A DNA stretch of 64,000 nucleotides from Rhodopseudomonas palustris (GCF_013415845.1 NZ_CP058907.1:3720001-3784000), one strand, 5' to 3'; positions 8,152 to 17,301 are shown, counted from the stretch's first letter. Notes: generated by a model from the sequence alone, not told the origin. A program made the numbers and translations.

Positions 8152-8597
8152 GACACTTCCGGCCGACGCAACTTCACCTCACGCCTGTTCGGCGCCTCTC
8201 ATAAACGATCAATAAACCATGCCCCTTAACAAAGGGTTCACCATAACCGGCTGAGTTCGTTGACGTTTCGTTAAGGCTCCACGGGCGGGGCGGAAACTCG
8301 CCCAGCCACAGCCGTCCGCGTGCCACCACGAACTTGCCGCCGCTCCGCGAACGAATAGCTCCGCACGCGATGTCTCGTCGTCTCCGAGATCGGGACGCTG
8401 CACCTTGCGAAGCCGCGGAAGGCGCCAGACTGCCCACAATCTCGACAGTGTATGATTACAGATTGATCGCCCGTCCCGCCGATTTGAATATGCAGATTTG
8501 CACATTGCGTTGCACAATTCGTCATTTTCATCCCGCCGCCGTCAGCGATGATGAGCGAACTAACTAACGACTTCGACCTGATCAGCAGGAGAGCGCC
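8152..8597. other. divergent intergenic region with TTGCAC repeats
   Basis: No gene is convincing here. At 8498-8503 and 8510-8515 the hexamer TTGCAC is repeated in direct orientation (12-base period), and a third TGCA lies at 8491. These sit about 85-100 bases before the ABC permease start and could be regulator contacts. They do not fit the sigma-54 -24/-12 spacing. Confidence 0.4.
8226..8274 (-). promoter_or_regulatory. two CtrA-like motifs upstream of DUF2336 gene
   Basis: TTAA-N7-TTCA at 8226-8240 and TTGA-N7-TTAA at 8260-8274; each has one mismatch to TTAA-N7-TTAA. They lie 75-125 bases upstream of the DUF2336 start codon. Confidence 0.4.
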
Positions 8598-9383
8598 GTG
8601 CAAACAGCCATCTCGAAAGCCACCACAGCAAGGCTGCGACGCGCGACCGAACTTGCTGTCGGCCCGCTGCTGCTGTTCGGCGTCTGGTGGCTCGCCGCGC
8701 GTGGCGGCTGGGTCAACAAGGATCTGCTGCCCTCCCCGGTCGACACCCTTCGCGACACCGCTGCTGCGATCTGGTCCGGCAGCATGACCAAGGATTTCTG
8801 GCACACCATGGTCCGCGTAGCTTACTCGATCGCGATTGCGATCGTCGCGGGCGTTCCGGTCGGCATCGTGCTCGGTGCCAAGGCGGCGGTGTATCGCTCG
8901 GTCGAGTTCATCGTCGACTTCTTCCGCTCGACGCCGGCGACCGCGATGTTTCCGCTGTTTCTGCTGCTGTTCGGGCTCGGCGATCTCGCCAAGATCGCAG
9001 TGGCGGCATTCGCGGCGTGGCTGGTGATCGTTTTCAACGTCGCCTACGGCGTGATGAATGCGCGGCAGACCCGCATCCTCGCCGCGCGGTCGATGGGCGC
9101 GTCCTCGCTGCGCATCTTCCGCGACGTCATCTTCTTCGAGACCCTGCCGCAGACCTTCATCGGACTCCGCACGGCGGTGTCGCTGGCGCTGGTGGTGATC
9201 ATCGTCGCCGAGATGTTCATCGGCGCCACCGACGGCATGGGCCACCGCATCATCGATGCGCAGATCTCCTACTCGCTCACCGACATGTACGGCTCGATCC
9301 TGATCGCCGGTGCGATGGGCTACGGCCTCAATCTGATCCTGCTGTTTATCGAGCGCTCGATCATCCACTGGTCGGGCAAATGA
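8598..9383 (+). CDS. ABC transporter permease, SsuC/TauC/NrtB type
   Basis: The 261-residue inner membrane protein has five to six hydrophobic segments and the permease loop that docks on the ATPase (AARSMGASSLRIFRDVIFFETLP, near residue 155-178). It belongs to the nitrate/sulfonate/taurine import permease family of about 250-270 residues. GTG at 8598 was chosen because AGGAGAG stands in front. It heads a tight operon with the binding protein (35 bases later) and ATPase, then the double nitrilase, so the imported molecule is probably a nitrile, amide or related nitrogen compound; this is inference from context. Confidence 0.88.
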   Translation: MQTAISKATTARLRRATELAVGPLLLFGVWWLAARGGWVNKDLLPSPVDTLRDTAAAIWSGSMTKDFWHTMVRVAYSIAIAIVAGVPVGIVLGAKAAVYRSVEFIVDFFRSTPATAMFPLFLLLFGLGDLAKIAVAAFAAWLVIVFNVAYGVMNARQTRILAARSMGASSLRIFRDVIFFETLPQTFIGLRTAVSLALVVIIVAEMFIGATDGMGHRIIDAQISYSLTDMYGSILIAGAMGYGLNLILLFIERSIIHWSGK

Positions 9384-9418
9384 TCCGCACCGCTGCCCTC
9401 GTTCACAAGGAGACGACG

Positions 9419-10411
9419 ATGTCCAAATCACTTCTGCTGGCCGCCACGCTCACGGCTGCGCTCTCCACCATCGGCGGCGCGCAGGCGGCCTGCGACAAGA
9501 TGGACAAGGTCACTGCGGCCTGGCTGCCGATCATGCAGACCACCGCTTACTACGTCGCGCTCGATCAGAAGCTGTTCGAGAAGGCCTGCATCGAGATCGA
9601 CTCCGCCAAGATGGAATCGCCGAACCAGATCATCGACGCGCTGATCGCCGGCCGCGCCGATTTCGGCCCGCCCGGCGCTGCCGCCGGCATCGCGATGATC
9701 GCGGAGTCAAAGTTTCCCGGCAAGCTGAAGGTCTTCGGGCTGCAGGGCGGCGGCATCAAGGTCGACCGCATCAATGACGGGCTGATCGTCAAGCCGGACA
9801 GCACCATCAAGAGCTTCGCCGATCTCAAAGGCAAGACGCTCGGCCACGTGCCCGGCATCCAGTGGCGGACGATCTCCCGCCATATGGTGAAGGCGGCGGG
9901 CCTCGATCCCGACAAGGACGTCAAGCTGGTCGACCTCGCGGTCGCGATGCAGGTGCCGGCGGTGGTCGGCGGCACGGCCGACGCCACGCTGTCGCTGGAG
10001 CCGGTCGGCTCGATCGCGGTCGCCTCCGGCAAGGCCAAGCGCGCGATGACCAATCCGGTCGCCAGCGTGATCGCCGATCCGTTCTACTCCGGCGCCTCGG
10101 TGATGACGACCAAGTTCATGACCGAGCGCCCCGACGTCGCCCGCCGCGTCGTTGCGGTGATCGATCAGGCCACCGACCTCGTCAACGCCGACTTCAACAA
10201 ATACAAGGCGGTGCTGCCGGCCTACACGCCGATCAAGGCCGATCAGCTCGATCTGGTGGCGCAGCCTTACTTGCGCGGCTTCAAGGATCTCAACGACACC
10301 GACGTCAAATCCTATCAGGCGCTGGTCGACGTATTCGTTGCCGAAGGCGTGGTGCCGGGGCCGATCAACGTTCGCGAGAAGCTGCTGACCAAGGCGGATC
10401 TCGGCGAATGA
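9419..10411 (+). CDS. ABC transporter substrate-binding protein, NMT1/TauA type
   Basis: The 330-residue protein has a signal peptide ending GGAQAACD and then the NitT/TauT binding-protein pattern: TAAWLPIMQTTAYYVALDQKLF at the first lobe, a PNQIIDALIAGRADFG segment that lines the binding cleft, and ADLKGKTLGHVPG beginning the second lobe. It captures the substrate in the periplasm for the permease encoded just upstream. AAGGAG precedes ATG 9419. The stop overlaps the ATPase start by ATGA, indicating translational coupling. The ligand cannot be read from the sequence. Confidence 0.88.
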   Translation: MSKSLLLAATLTAALSTIGGAQAACDKMDKVTAAWLPIMQTTAYYVALDQKLFEKACIEIDSAKMESPNQIIDALIAGRADFGPPGAAAGIAMIAESKFPGKLKVFGLQGGGIKVDRINDGLIVKPDSTIKSFADLKGKTLGHVPGIQWRTISRHMVKAAGLDPDKDVKLVDLAVAMQVPAVVGGTADATLSLEPVGSIAVASGKAKRAMTNPVASVIADPFYSGASVMTTKFMTERPDVARRVVAVIDQATDLVNADFNKYKAVLPAYTPIKADQLDLVAQPYLRGFKDLNDTDVKSYQALVDVFVAEGVVPGPINVREKLLTKADLGE

Positions 10412-11244
10412 GCCCGAGCAGCATCCACCAATTGCGGCCGGAGCCGATGACCGAGACTGCCCCTACGCCCCCCGCCGCGAAGCCCGGTCGGCAGGCGAAG
10501 ATGACGATCCGCGGCCTGCGCAAGACGTTCAACGACGCCGTCATCTACGACGGCTTCGACCTGGACTTGCCGCTCGGCCAGTTCATCTCGGTGTTCGGTC
10601 CGAACGGCTGCGGCAAGAGCACGCTGATCAACATGATCTCGGGCTTGATGCCGATGGACGCCGGCGAGGTGCTGTATGACGGCCAGCGCATCAGCGAGAC
10701 GCGAATCTCCTACGTGTTCCAGAACTATCGCGAGGCGCTGTTTCCCTGGCTGAAGGCGATCGACAACATCCACTACCCACTCAAGGTGATGGGCGTACCG
10801 CGCGCCGAGCGCAAGCGGCGGATCGAGAAGCTGCTGGCCGAGTTCGAGATCCGCATCGATCTCAATGCCTATCCCTACACGCTGTCGGGCGGGCAGCAGC
10901 AGACGGTGTCGATCCTGCGCGCATTGGTGACCGAGCCGGAGGTGTTGTTTCTCGACGAACCGTTCTCGGCGCTCGACTACGAGATGACGATGTCGATGCG
11001 CGAGCAGCTGCAGAAGATCTTCATGAAGACGAAGACCACCATGCTGCTGGTGTCGCACGACCTCGACGAGGCGATCGAGCAGGCCGACAAGCTGGTGCTG
11101 CTGACGCGGCGCCCGACCAAGGTCGCCGAAATCGTCGAGATCGGTCTGCCGTGGCCGCGCGACCGCGCCGTCACCACAGGCGATGCGTTCATGACGCTCA
11201 AGCGTCACTGCCTCGATCGCTTCTGGCAGGAAGTAAAGAAATGA
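10408..11244 (+). CDS. ABC transporter ATP-binding protein
   Basis: The 278-residue nucleotide-binding subunit has every key motif: Walker A GPNGCGKST (64-72), Q-loop YVFQNYREALFPW (102-114), signature LSGGQQQ (159-165), Walker B VLFLDEPFSALD with catalytic E184, and H-loop SHDLDEA (H217). It powers the importer made with the two genes upstream. ATG 10408 overlaps the preceding stop; an alternative ATG at 10447 with GGAG before it would remove 13 residues that are not part of the domain. Confidence 0.92.
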   Translation: MSPSSIHQLRPEPMTETAPTPPAAKPGRQAKMTIRGLRKTFNDAVIYDGFDLDLPLGQFISVFGPNGCGKSTLINMISGLMPMDAGEVLYDGQRISETRISYVFQNYREALFPWLKAIDNIHYPLKVMGVPRAERKRRIEKLLAEFEIRIDLNAYPYTLSGGQQQTVSILRALVTEPEVLFLDEPFSALDYEMTMSMREQLQKIFMKTKTTMLLVSHDLDEAIEQADKLVLLTRRPTKVAEIVEIGLPWPRDRAVTTGDAFMTLKRHCLDRFWQEVKK

Positions 11245-11304
11245 CGGGCGCCGGCTGAGCCGGGCCTGAAAGATCCGAACCACCCCTACAATCTGGAGAC
11301 TGAC

Positions 11305-12978
11305 ATGACGAAGCGCCGGTTTCGCGCCGCTGCGGTGCAGACACTCGCCAAGTTGGGCGATTTCGACTTCAACATCGCGCTAGCGACGGCTTACGTCGAG
11401 GACGCCGTCCGCCAGGGTGCCGAACTGATCGTGTTCCCGGAATGCATGGACACCGGCTATCTGTTCGACTCGCCCGAGCACTGCCGCGAACTGGCCGAGA
11501 CGCTGACCGAAGGTCCGTTCGTCAAGGCGCTGGCGGCGCTGAGCCGCAAGCACGGCGTCTATATCGCCAGCGGCATCACCGAATGGGATCCGGCCAAAGA
11601 GAAGATCTTCAACACCGGCATCATGTTCGACCGCAAGGGCGAAGTTGCGTGCCACTATCACAAGCAATTCCTCGCCACCCACGATCAGAACTGGTTCGCG
11701 TTCGGCGAGCGTGGTTGCCCGGTGGTCGATACCGATCTCGGCAAGATCGGCCTCCTGATCTGCTTCGACGGCCGCATCCCCGAGATCTTCCGCGCCATGA
11801 CGATGCAGGGCGCCGAGGTGATCGTCGACATGGCGAACTTCTTTGCGATGGACCAGGCCGACATGTGGGGCCCGGCGCGCTCTTATGAAAACGGCGTCTG
11901 GCTGGTGGCCGCCACCAAGGCCGGTTACGAGCGCTCGATCTACTATCCGGGCGGCAGCATGATCGTCGATCCGAAGGGGCGCGTGCTGTCGAAGGTGCCT
12001 TACGACACCCACGGGATGTCGATAGCCACCATCGACCTCGACGCCGCAGCAGACAAATCGATCTACACCGCCAACGACAAGATCGCCGACCGCCGTCCCG
12101 AGACCTACGGCATCATGGCGTTGCCCTATGAAGAGACGCCGGTCTATGGCGTCGCCGATCGCCCGCTGATCCCGTCGAAATCGGTGACCAAGGTGGCGGC
12201 GGTGCAGATGCACGTGACGCCCGAGTGCAGCGTCGCGGAGGTGCTCGACATGGTCGACCACACCGCCAAGCTCGGTGCCAAGGTCATCACCCTGCCCGAA
12301 TACGCGTTCAGTGCGCAGTACATCCTGACGCCCGCGGAAGCGGCTGCGGCCGCCGATCAGGCCGCGGCGAACCTTGCCGCGGTGGCAAAGATCAGCGCGC
12401 GCTACGGCTGCCTGATCGCCGCGCCGATCGTCGAGCGCGCCGCTGCGGGGCTCTATGTGACCACCGTGCTGATCGGTCCCGACGGCAAGGAGATCGGCCG
12501 CTATCGCAAGACACATCTCACCGCCGAGGAGCGCAAATGGGCCGTCGCCGGCTTCGACTATCCGGTGTTCGACACGCCGTTCGGCCGTATCGGCGTGATG
12601 TCGGGCTATGACGCGGTGTTTCCGGAAACCTCGCGCTGCCTCGCGATCGGCGCGGCCGACATCATCCTGTGGCCGGCGGCGCTGCGCGAGCCGTTCGAAC
12701 GCGAACTGCTCGCTGTGCCGCGCGCCGAGGACAATCGGGTCGCGGTCGTGCTCGCCAACCGGGTCGACAGCCCCTACCCCGGCGGCAGCATGGTGATCCC
12801 GCCGACCGGCTTCCCGCAGTGGGACATCAACATCGCGGCGCCGCGCGTCATGAAGCTCGGCGCGGTGATGCCGAAGCACATCGATATCGCGGTGTGCCGG
12901 CAGAAGATGATGATCCCGAAGGTCGACATGTTTGCAAACCGGCTGGTGGAGACGTACGCTCCCATCGTCGCGGCGTAG
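11305..12978 (+). CDS. tandem nitrilase-superfamily protein, second domain without nucleophile
   Basis: Two complete carbon-nitrogen hydrolase domains are fused. Domain 1 (residues 5-265) has the triad E46 (VFPECMDTG), K120 (YHKQF) and C153 (LICFDGRIPE). Domain 2 (about 296-540) keeps E332 (TLPEYAFS) and K402 (YRKTHL), but the nucleophile position in GVMSGYDAVFPE is G434, codon GGC at 12604-12606, so it should be inactive. The 557 residues equal two usual nitrilases. The gene follows the ABC importer by 60 bases and precedes a LysR regulator, suggesting hydrolysis of an imported nitrile, amide or N-carbamoyl compound. Domain 2 may serve oligomerisation or substrate control. Confidence 0.9.
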   Translation: MTKRRFRAAAVQTLAKLGDFDFNIALATAYVEDAVRQGAELIVFPECMDTGYLFDSPEHCRELAETLTEGPFVKALAALSRKHGVYIASGITEWDPAKEKIFNTGIMFDRKGEVACHYHKQFLATHDQNWFAFGERGCPVVDTDLGKIGLLICFDGRIPEIFRAMTMQGAEVIVDMANFFAMDQADMWGPARSYENGVWLVAATKAGYERSIYYPGGSMIVDPKGRVLSKVPYDTHGMSIATIDLDAAADKSIYTANDKIADRRPETYGIMALPYEETPVYGVADRPLIPSKSVTKVAAVQMHVTPECSVAEVLDMVDHTAKLGAKVITLPEYAFSAQYILTPAEAAAAADQAAANLAAVAKISARYGCLIAAPIVERAAAGLYVTTVLIGPDGKEIGRYRKTHLTAEERKWAVAGFDYPVFDTPFGRIGVMSGYDAVFPETSRCLAIGAADIILWPAALREPFERELLAVPRAEDNRVAVVLANRVDSPYPGGSMVIPPTGFPQWDINIAAPRVMKLGAVMPKHIDIAVCRQKMMIPKVDMFANRLVETYAPIVAA

Positions 12979-13056
12979 TCCCGTTCGGTGGCTGTCCGGA
13001 CACAAACGGAAGGCCGGCGCATCGGCGCCGGCCGTGCCGGGGAGACGGCTGCGGGC

Positions 13057-14004
13057 GTGGCGAAGACTCAGCGCACCATCAGGTACGACTGGAACGACGT
13101 CGTCTATTTCCTCGAAGTGGCGCGGCAGCGCAGTCTGGTTCGCGCCGCCGCCAAGCTGAAGGTCGACCACACCACCGTCAGCCGCCGCGTCCGCGAGCTG
13201 GAGCGCAGCCTGAACTCGACGCTGTTCAAACGCAGCAAGTCGGGCTTCACGCTGACCGAGATCGGCATGCGGCTGCTGCAATATGCCGAGGGCATGGAAA
13301 GCCAGGCGAACTCGATCGTCGAGGCGATCGGGACCGATACGGCCGATGCCGGCGGTGCGGTGCGGATCGCTGCGATGGAAGGGATCGGCAGCTTTTATCT
13401 CACGCGCTGCATCGCCGACTTCAACCGGATCTACCCGTCGATCCAGATCGAACTGATCACCGACACGCGGCTGCTCGACCTCAGCCGGCGCGAAGCGGAT
13501 ATCTTCGTCAGCTTCTTCCGGCCGCACGGAAAGCGACTGTCGATCAAGAAGGTCGGGGAATTCCGGATCTCGCTGTACGCGACGGATGCGTATTTCGGAG
13601 GCCGGAGCCCGCCGACGACGGTGAAGGATCTGGAAACCCACGCCTTCATCGATTTCATCGAGGACTACATCTACAGCAAGGAAAACCGCTGGCTGTCCGA
13701 CGTACTGCGGCCGCCGCACACGATCTTCCGCAGCACCAGCCTGGTGGCGCAGTCGATCGCCGTGTCGGCCGGCCAAGGGATCGCGATGCTGCCGTCCTAC
13801 GTGGCGTCCGGCAATGCCGAGCTATTTCCGGTGATGCCCGAACTGTTCACCACGCGCGACATCTGGCTGTCGGTCCACGAAGATCTGCTTCACGTCGCGC
13901 GGATCAAGGCGGTCACGACGTTTCTGGAAAAGCGAATCGAGGCCGACAAGGCGTTCCTCAACTCGGTGCAAAATCAGCGCGGTCGCCGCAAGCGGAGTGG
14001 CTGA
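13057..14004 (+). CDS. LysR-family transcriptional regulator
   Basis: The protein has the N-terminal winged helix-turn-helix of LysR proteins (VVYFLEVARQRSLVRAAAKL...HTTVSRRVRELERSL) and a periplasmic-binding-protein-like effector domain from about residue 95. Length from GTG 13057 is 315 residues, typical of the family; the frame stays open to another GTG at 12988, which is the main start uncertainty. It lies 78 bases behind the nitrilase in the same direction, so it probably controls the importer/nitrilase unit, perhaps sensing the substrate or product. The helix-turn-helix variant HTTVSRR is like that of the GcvA-type subgroup. Confidence 0.87.
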   Translation: MAKTQRTIRYDWNDVVYFLEVARQRSLVRAAAKLKVDHTTVSRRVRELERSLNSTLFKRSKSGFTLTEIGMRLLQYAEGMESQANSIVEAIGTDTADAGGAVRIAAMEGIGSFYLTRCIADFNRIYPSIQIELITDTRLLDLSRREADIFVSFFRPHGKRLSIKKVGEFRISLYATDAYFGGRSPPTTVKDLETHAFIDFIEDYIYSKENRWLSDVLRPPHTIFRSTSLVAQSIAVSAGQGIAMLPSYVASGNAELFPVMPELFTTRDIWLSVHEDLLHVARIKAVTTFLEKRIEADKAFLNSVQNQRGRRKRSG

Positions 14005-14011
14005 ACTAAGC

Positions 14012-15052
14012 TCAGCTCGCGAACGTGCCGTTGCGGTCGCTGAACAGATCGAGCGGAGTCGGCGTGCGGACTTCGGGAGTGCGCGGCAGGTCCGGCAGCG
14101 CGGTCTGGGACGGAATCGGCGTCTGTGACGGCATGGCCGTTTGCGACGGCGAGGTCCACAGCGATTGCACCGCAGGGGATATCGGCTCGGCGCGGTCGCC
14201 GCCCAGGAACAGCGAACGGAACATCGGTTCGTTGCCGCGCTGCGACGTCGCGGTGCGCGTTGCGTCGCTGCCTTGCGCGGGGGTGACGTTGCGCACGTCC
14301 GGGAAGCTCGCCAGATACGCGGCGTTGTCGACCGGCACTTGCGGTGCGGCCGAAGCCAGCGTCACCGGCAGGCCGGCGACCGAGGCGATCGCGCTCTGCG
14401 TTGCAGGTGCATTGGCGGCTGCCTCGTAGCGCGTCGCGAGATTGGAATACACCTCGGAGACGCTGCGGGCGTTGCCGGAGCGATCGTAGAAGATCGACTG
14501 ATTGGCCGCCGCCGCCGAGGGAAACAGCGCGGCGCCGGCGACATTCGGCGTGTCGCTCGCAGCGTTGATCAGCTTGGCGGCGCCGGCTACGCCCATGAAG
14601 TGCGCCATGTACAGTTCGGCATCCGACGGGCGGCGGCCGATCTCGCCGGTGAGCTTGAAACTGTTCGACTGCGTCAGCACCCCGGCCATCGCCGAGGACA
14701 CCACCGGATCGTTGCGCAGATTCATGATCGCGGCGCGCGCCGACGGATCGCTGACCGAATAGCTGCCCGAAGCCGAGCGGGTGATGGAATCGGCATATTG
14801 GCCATAGCCGAGCTGCGCGCCGGCTTCCTTCACGGTGCCGAGCCAAGTCTGCTCGATGAACTGGAACAGACCCTGCGCCGACGAGGTGGTGGCCTGGGCG
14901 GTCGGGTTGAAGTCCGACTCCATCTTGGCGGTGGCGAGCAGATACTGGAAGCTGGTGCCGGTGGCGCCGGCGGCCTGCTTGATCGCGCCGGCGACCTTGG
15001 TCCGCGCCGGATCGACGATCATCACCGCCGGATTTGAAATCTCGACCGCCAT
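14012..15052 (-). CDS. lytic transglycosylase (SLT fold) with Pro/Ser/Gln-rich tail
   Basis: Residues 25-140 form a lysozyme-like domain: LLATAKMESDFNPTAQATTSSAQGLFQFIEQTW, where E45 in KMESDFNP is the general acid and the GLFQF motif follows. The protein would cut peptidoglycan glycan strands. No classical signal peptide is visible; rhizobial relatives of this type are associated with flagellar or secretion assembly and use other routes. Residues 300-325 contain short PSQT repeats. The divergent partner at 15249 and a perfect CtrA-type motif between them suggest shared control. Confidence 0.82.
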   Translation of the reverse strand: MAVEISNPAVMIVDPARTKVAGAIKQAAGATGTSFQYLLATAKMESDFNPTAQATTSSAQGLFQFIEQTWLGTVKEAGAQLGYGQYADSITRSASGSYSVSDPSARAAIMNLRNDPVVSSAMAGVLTQSNSFKLTGEIGRRPSDAELYMAHFMGVAGAAKLINAASDTPNVAGAALFPSAAAANQSIFYDRSGNARSVSEVYSNLATRYEAAANAPATQSAIASVAGLPVTLASAAPQVPVDNAAYLASFPDVRNVTPAQGSDATRTATSQRGNEPMFRSLFLGGDRAEPISPAVQSLWTSPSQTAMPSQTPIPSQTALPDLPRTPEVRTPTPLDLFSDRNGTFAS

Positions 15053-15113
15053 AGCCCCTGCCCGCTCTCCGCTGCGAGCGCCCTTCCGCCACGTTGACCC
15101 TGCGGGATTATGG

Positions 15114-15128
15114 TTAACGCAGTGTTAA
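15114..15128. promoter_or_regulatory. perfect CtrA consensus TTAA-N7-TTAA
   Basis: Both half sites match exactly (TTAA at 15114-15117 and 15125-15128, seven bases between). It lies between the divergent lytic transglycosylase (start 15052) and the unknown gene at 15249. Confidence 0.5.
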
Positions 15129-15248
15129 CGACCGAGACCCGATACAGCTTTGGCGGGCGTTTTGACACCCGCTTAACCCAAAGATGGCTAGACTCACGCC
15201 AGTCCGCTCGGAGTTTGACCGGGGGCGCAGAGTCATCGGGAGAAAGCC

Positions 15249-15956
15249 ATGACCGCGATCACCAACTCCACCACCGCTGGGACCTCGGCCTTTTTGGCGA
15301 GCCAGGCGCAGGCCGGCGCGATCCCATCCGCCGCCGCATCGACGACATCGCAGTCGGCTACCACCGCGGCCACGGGTGCGGTCGACACCGTCACGCTGTC
15401 CGATCGCGCCCAAGCGATCCTCGACAAGGCCAAGGCCGACAAGGCCGCCACCGCCAAGCTCGCGTTGTCGTTCGACGAGATGCTGCAGCAGCGCACCGAT
15501 GCCTTGACCGCCAAGCTCACTGACGCGTTCAAGAAAATGAACGTCAATCTCGACGATGCCGTCAGGCTGCAGGTCGACAAGTTCGGCAACGTCACTGCCG
15601 AAGGGCCCTGGAAAGCGAAGATCGAGAAGTACTTCGCCGACAATCCTGACGTCGCCAAGGAGCTGAAGGAAATCTCCGGCCTGAACGCACTGAAGGCGGC
15701 GAACGCCGCGCTCGAGCTCTACAATAAGGAAAAGGGCTCCAGCGCCCAGGGCAGCAAGCAGCAGCAAAGCGCCTGGAGCAACTACAACATCCGCTCGATG
15801 AACATTCAGACGCTGTCGGGCGTGATCAGCCTGAAGGATGGCCAATTGCGCTCGGCCGCGCTGGACTACATCGACAGCATCGCCGACCCGACCGGCGCGA
15901 AGGCCGGTCCAGACCTGGTGCAGCAGCAGCGCGAGGTCGCCAGCCGGCTGGCCTGA
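15249..15956 (+). CDS. hypothetical protein with Ser/Thr/Ala-rich head
   Basis: The 235-residue product is of unknown function. The first 45 residues are low complexity (Ser/Thr/Ala), followed by VDTVTLSDRAQAILDKAKAD, a motif style found near the N-termini of flagellar regulatory and export-linked proteins in rhizobia. The middle (residues 70-165) is lysine-rich and helical, with repeated KL/AL heptads that could form a coiled coil. No signal peptide or membrane helix is seen. It is divergent from a lytic transglycosylase and shares a CtrA-type motif; a motility link is inference only. Confidence 0.75.
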   Translation: MTAITNSTTAGTSAFLASQAQAGAIPSAAASTTSQSATTAATGAVDTVTLSDRAQAILDKAKADKAATAKLALSFDEMLQQRTDALTAKLTDAFKKMNVNLDDAVRLQVDKFGNVTAEGPWKAKIEKYFADNPDVAKELKEISGLNALKAANAALELYNKEKGSSAQGSKQQQSAWSNYNIRSMNIQTLSGVISLKDGQLRSAALDYIDSIADPTGAKAGPDLVQQQREVASRLA

Positions 15957-15965
15957 TCCGCGACG

Positions 15966-16421
15966 CTATTTGCCGTAGACCTTGTCCGGGTCGAACTTGC
16001 GCTCGGAGTCAGTCTCGATCAGCACCGGCGCGCCGTCGCCGCCGCGGTCGATGCGACGGTAGAAGCAGGAGTGGCGGCCGGTGTGGCAGGCGGCGCCACC
16101 GGTCTGGTCGACCTTGATCCACACCGCGTCCTGATCGCAGTCGACCCGCATCTCCAGCACCTTCTGGATGTGGCCGGAGGTCTCGCCCTTCTTCCACAGC
16201 CGCTTGCGCGAGCGGCTGTAGTACCAGGCCTCGCCGGTCTGGATGGTGCGGTCGAGCGCTTCGTCGTTCATGAACGCGACCATCAGCACGTCGCCGGTCC
16301 GCGCGTCGGTGGCGACGACGGTGACGAGCCCGTGCGCATCGAATTTCGGGCGCAGCACAACGCCTTCCTCGATGTCGTCGGGTGCAACGGGTGAAGAAGC
16401 TGAACGCGATTCGCTGGACAC
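15966..16421 (-). CDS. hisI: phosphoribosyl-AMP cyclohydrolase
   Basis: This enzyme performs the third step of histidine synthesis, opening the adenine ring of PR-AMP. The 151-residue sequence has the expected order: MVAFMNDEALDRTIQTGEAWYYSRSR, KGETSGHIQ, the metal-binding DCDQDAVW and the ACHTGRHSCFYR zinc motif. It is a stand-alone HisI without HisE, as usual in alphaproteobacteria. GTG 16421 was chosen because AAGG stands in front and the following SSESRSASS head is a normal short extension; the open frame to 16505 overlaps folE. folE lies 28 bases upstream on the same strand, so the two are probably cotranscribed. Confidence 0.93.
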   Translation of the reverse strand: MSSESRSASSPVAPDDIEEGVVLRPKFDAHGLVTVVATDARTGDVLMVAFMNDEALDRTIQTGEAWYYSRSRKRLWKKGETSGHIQKVLEMRVDCDQDAVWIKVDQTGGAACHTGRHSCFYRRIDRGGDGAPVLIETDSERKFDPDKVYGK

Positions 16422-16449
16422 GATTGAATTGCCTTGCCGGACTCGGGCG

Positions 16450-17139
16450 TTAGCCGCGGTCCCTGACCATCGACATGAACCGTGCCTGCTCCGCCGGATT
16501 GTCACGGAACACGCCGGTGTAGCGGCTGGTGAAGGTGGTGGCGCCCTTCTTGGCGATGCCGCGCACCGACATGCAGGTGTGCTCGGCTTCGAGCAGCACC
16601 GCGACGCCGCGCGGTTTCAGCACCTCGTCGATCGCGGCGGCGATCTGCGCGGTGAGATGCTCCTGAGTCTGCAGCCGGCGGGCGAAGATGTCGACCAGCC
16701 GCGCCAGCTTCGACAGCCCGACCACGCGCTCCACCGGCGTATAGGCGATGTGCGCCTTGCCGTAGAACGGCATCACGTGGTGCTCGCAATGCGAGGTGAA
16801 GCTGATGTTGCGGACCAGGACGAAATCGTCATAGCCGGCGGTTTCGCCGAAGGTGCGCTCCAGCACTTCCTTCGGGCACTGGTGATAGCCCTGGAACAGC
16901 TCGTCATAGGCTTCGACCACCCGGCGCGGCGTATCGATCAGCCCCTCGCGCTCGGTGTTCTCGCCGATATAGGACAGCAGCGTCTTCACCGCGGCCTCAG
17001 CCTCAGCGCGCGACGGGCGCGGCTGATCGGGCTGCACCGCGACTTCGAGGAACTCGGACGGTTCGAGCTCGGCGGGCTGGAATTCGGGGCGGCCTTCGGC
17101 CGGATTGGTGCCGCGGATCGGCTTGATTTTGGCGTCCAT
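16450..17139 (-). CDS. folE: GTP cyclohydrolase I
   Basis: The enzyme makes dihydroneopterin triphosphate from GTP, the first step of folate synthesis. The 229-residue protein shows the whole T-fold signature: [19 protein letters not shown], the zinc ligands in [38 protein letters not shown] and [22 protein letters not shown] 17139 follows GGAGAAG at ideal spacing; a longer frame to 17181 lacks this. The first 50 residues are a variable extension. It lies just upstream of hisI, a pairing common in this bacterial group. Confidence 0.95.
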
Positions 17140-17301
17140 CTTCTCTCCGTTCGACCGGCCTTGTTGGGCCGGATGTGTCACCGGGCAGACGGGCGGACAA
17201 CAGCCGGTCGTCTTGATCCCTTCGGCGAGCCCGGCCGGCCAAGTGTTTGACCGATTTCGGCTCGCAGCCTCCGCGCAGCGCAGTCAGCCGCACGGCGAGG
17301 C

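Noticed and set aside
8498..8515. Sigma-54 promoter before the importer operon
   Set aside because: TTGCAC...TTGC resembles -24/-12 elements, but the GG of -24 is TG and the spacing to GC is one base too long.
11380..13776. 798-codon open frame on the minus strand
   Set aside because: It is antisense to the double nitrilase and LysR genes, whose motifs are unmistakable. Long antisense frames are usual in GC-rich DNA; its protein is Arg/His/Asp-rich without motifs.
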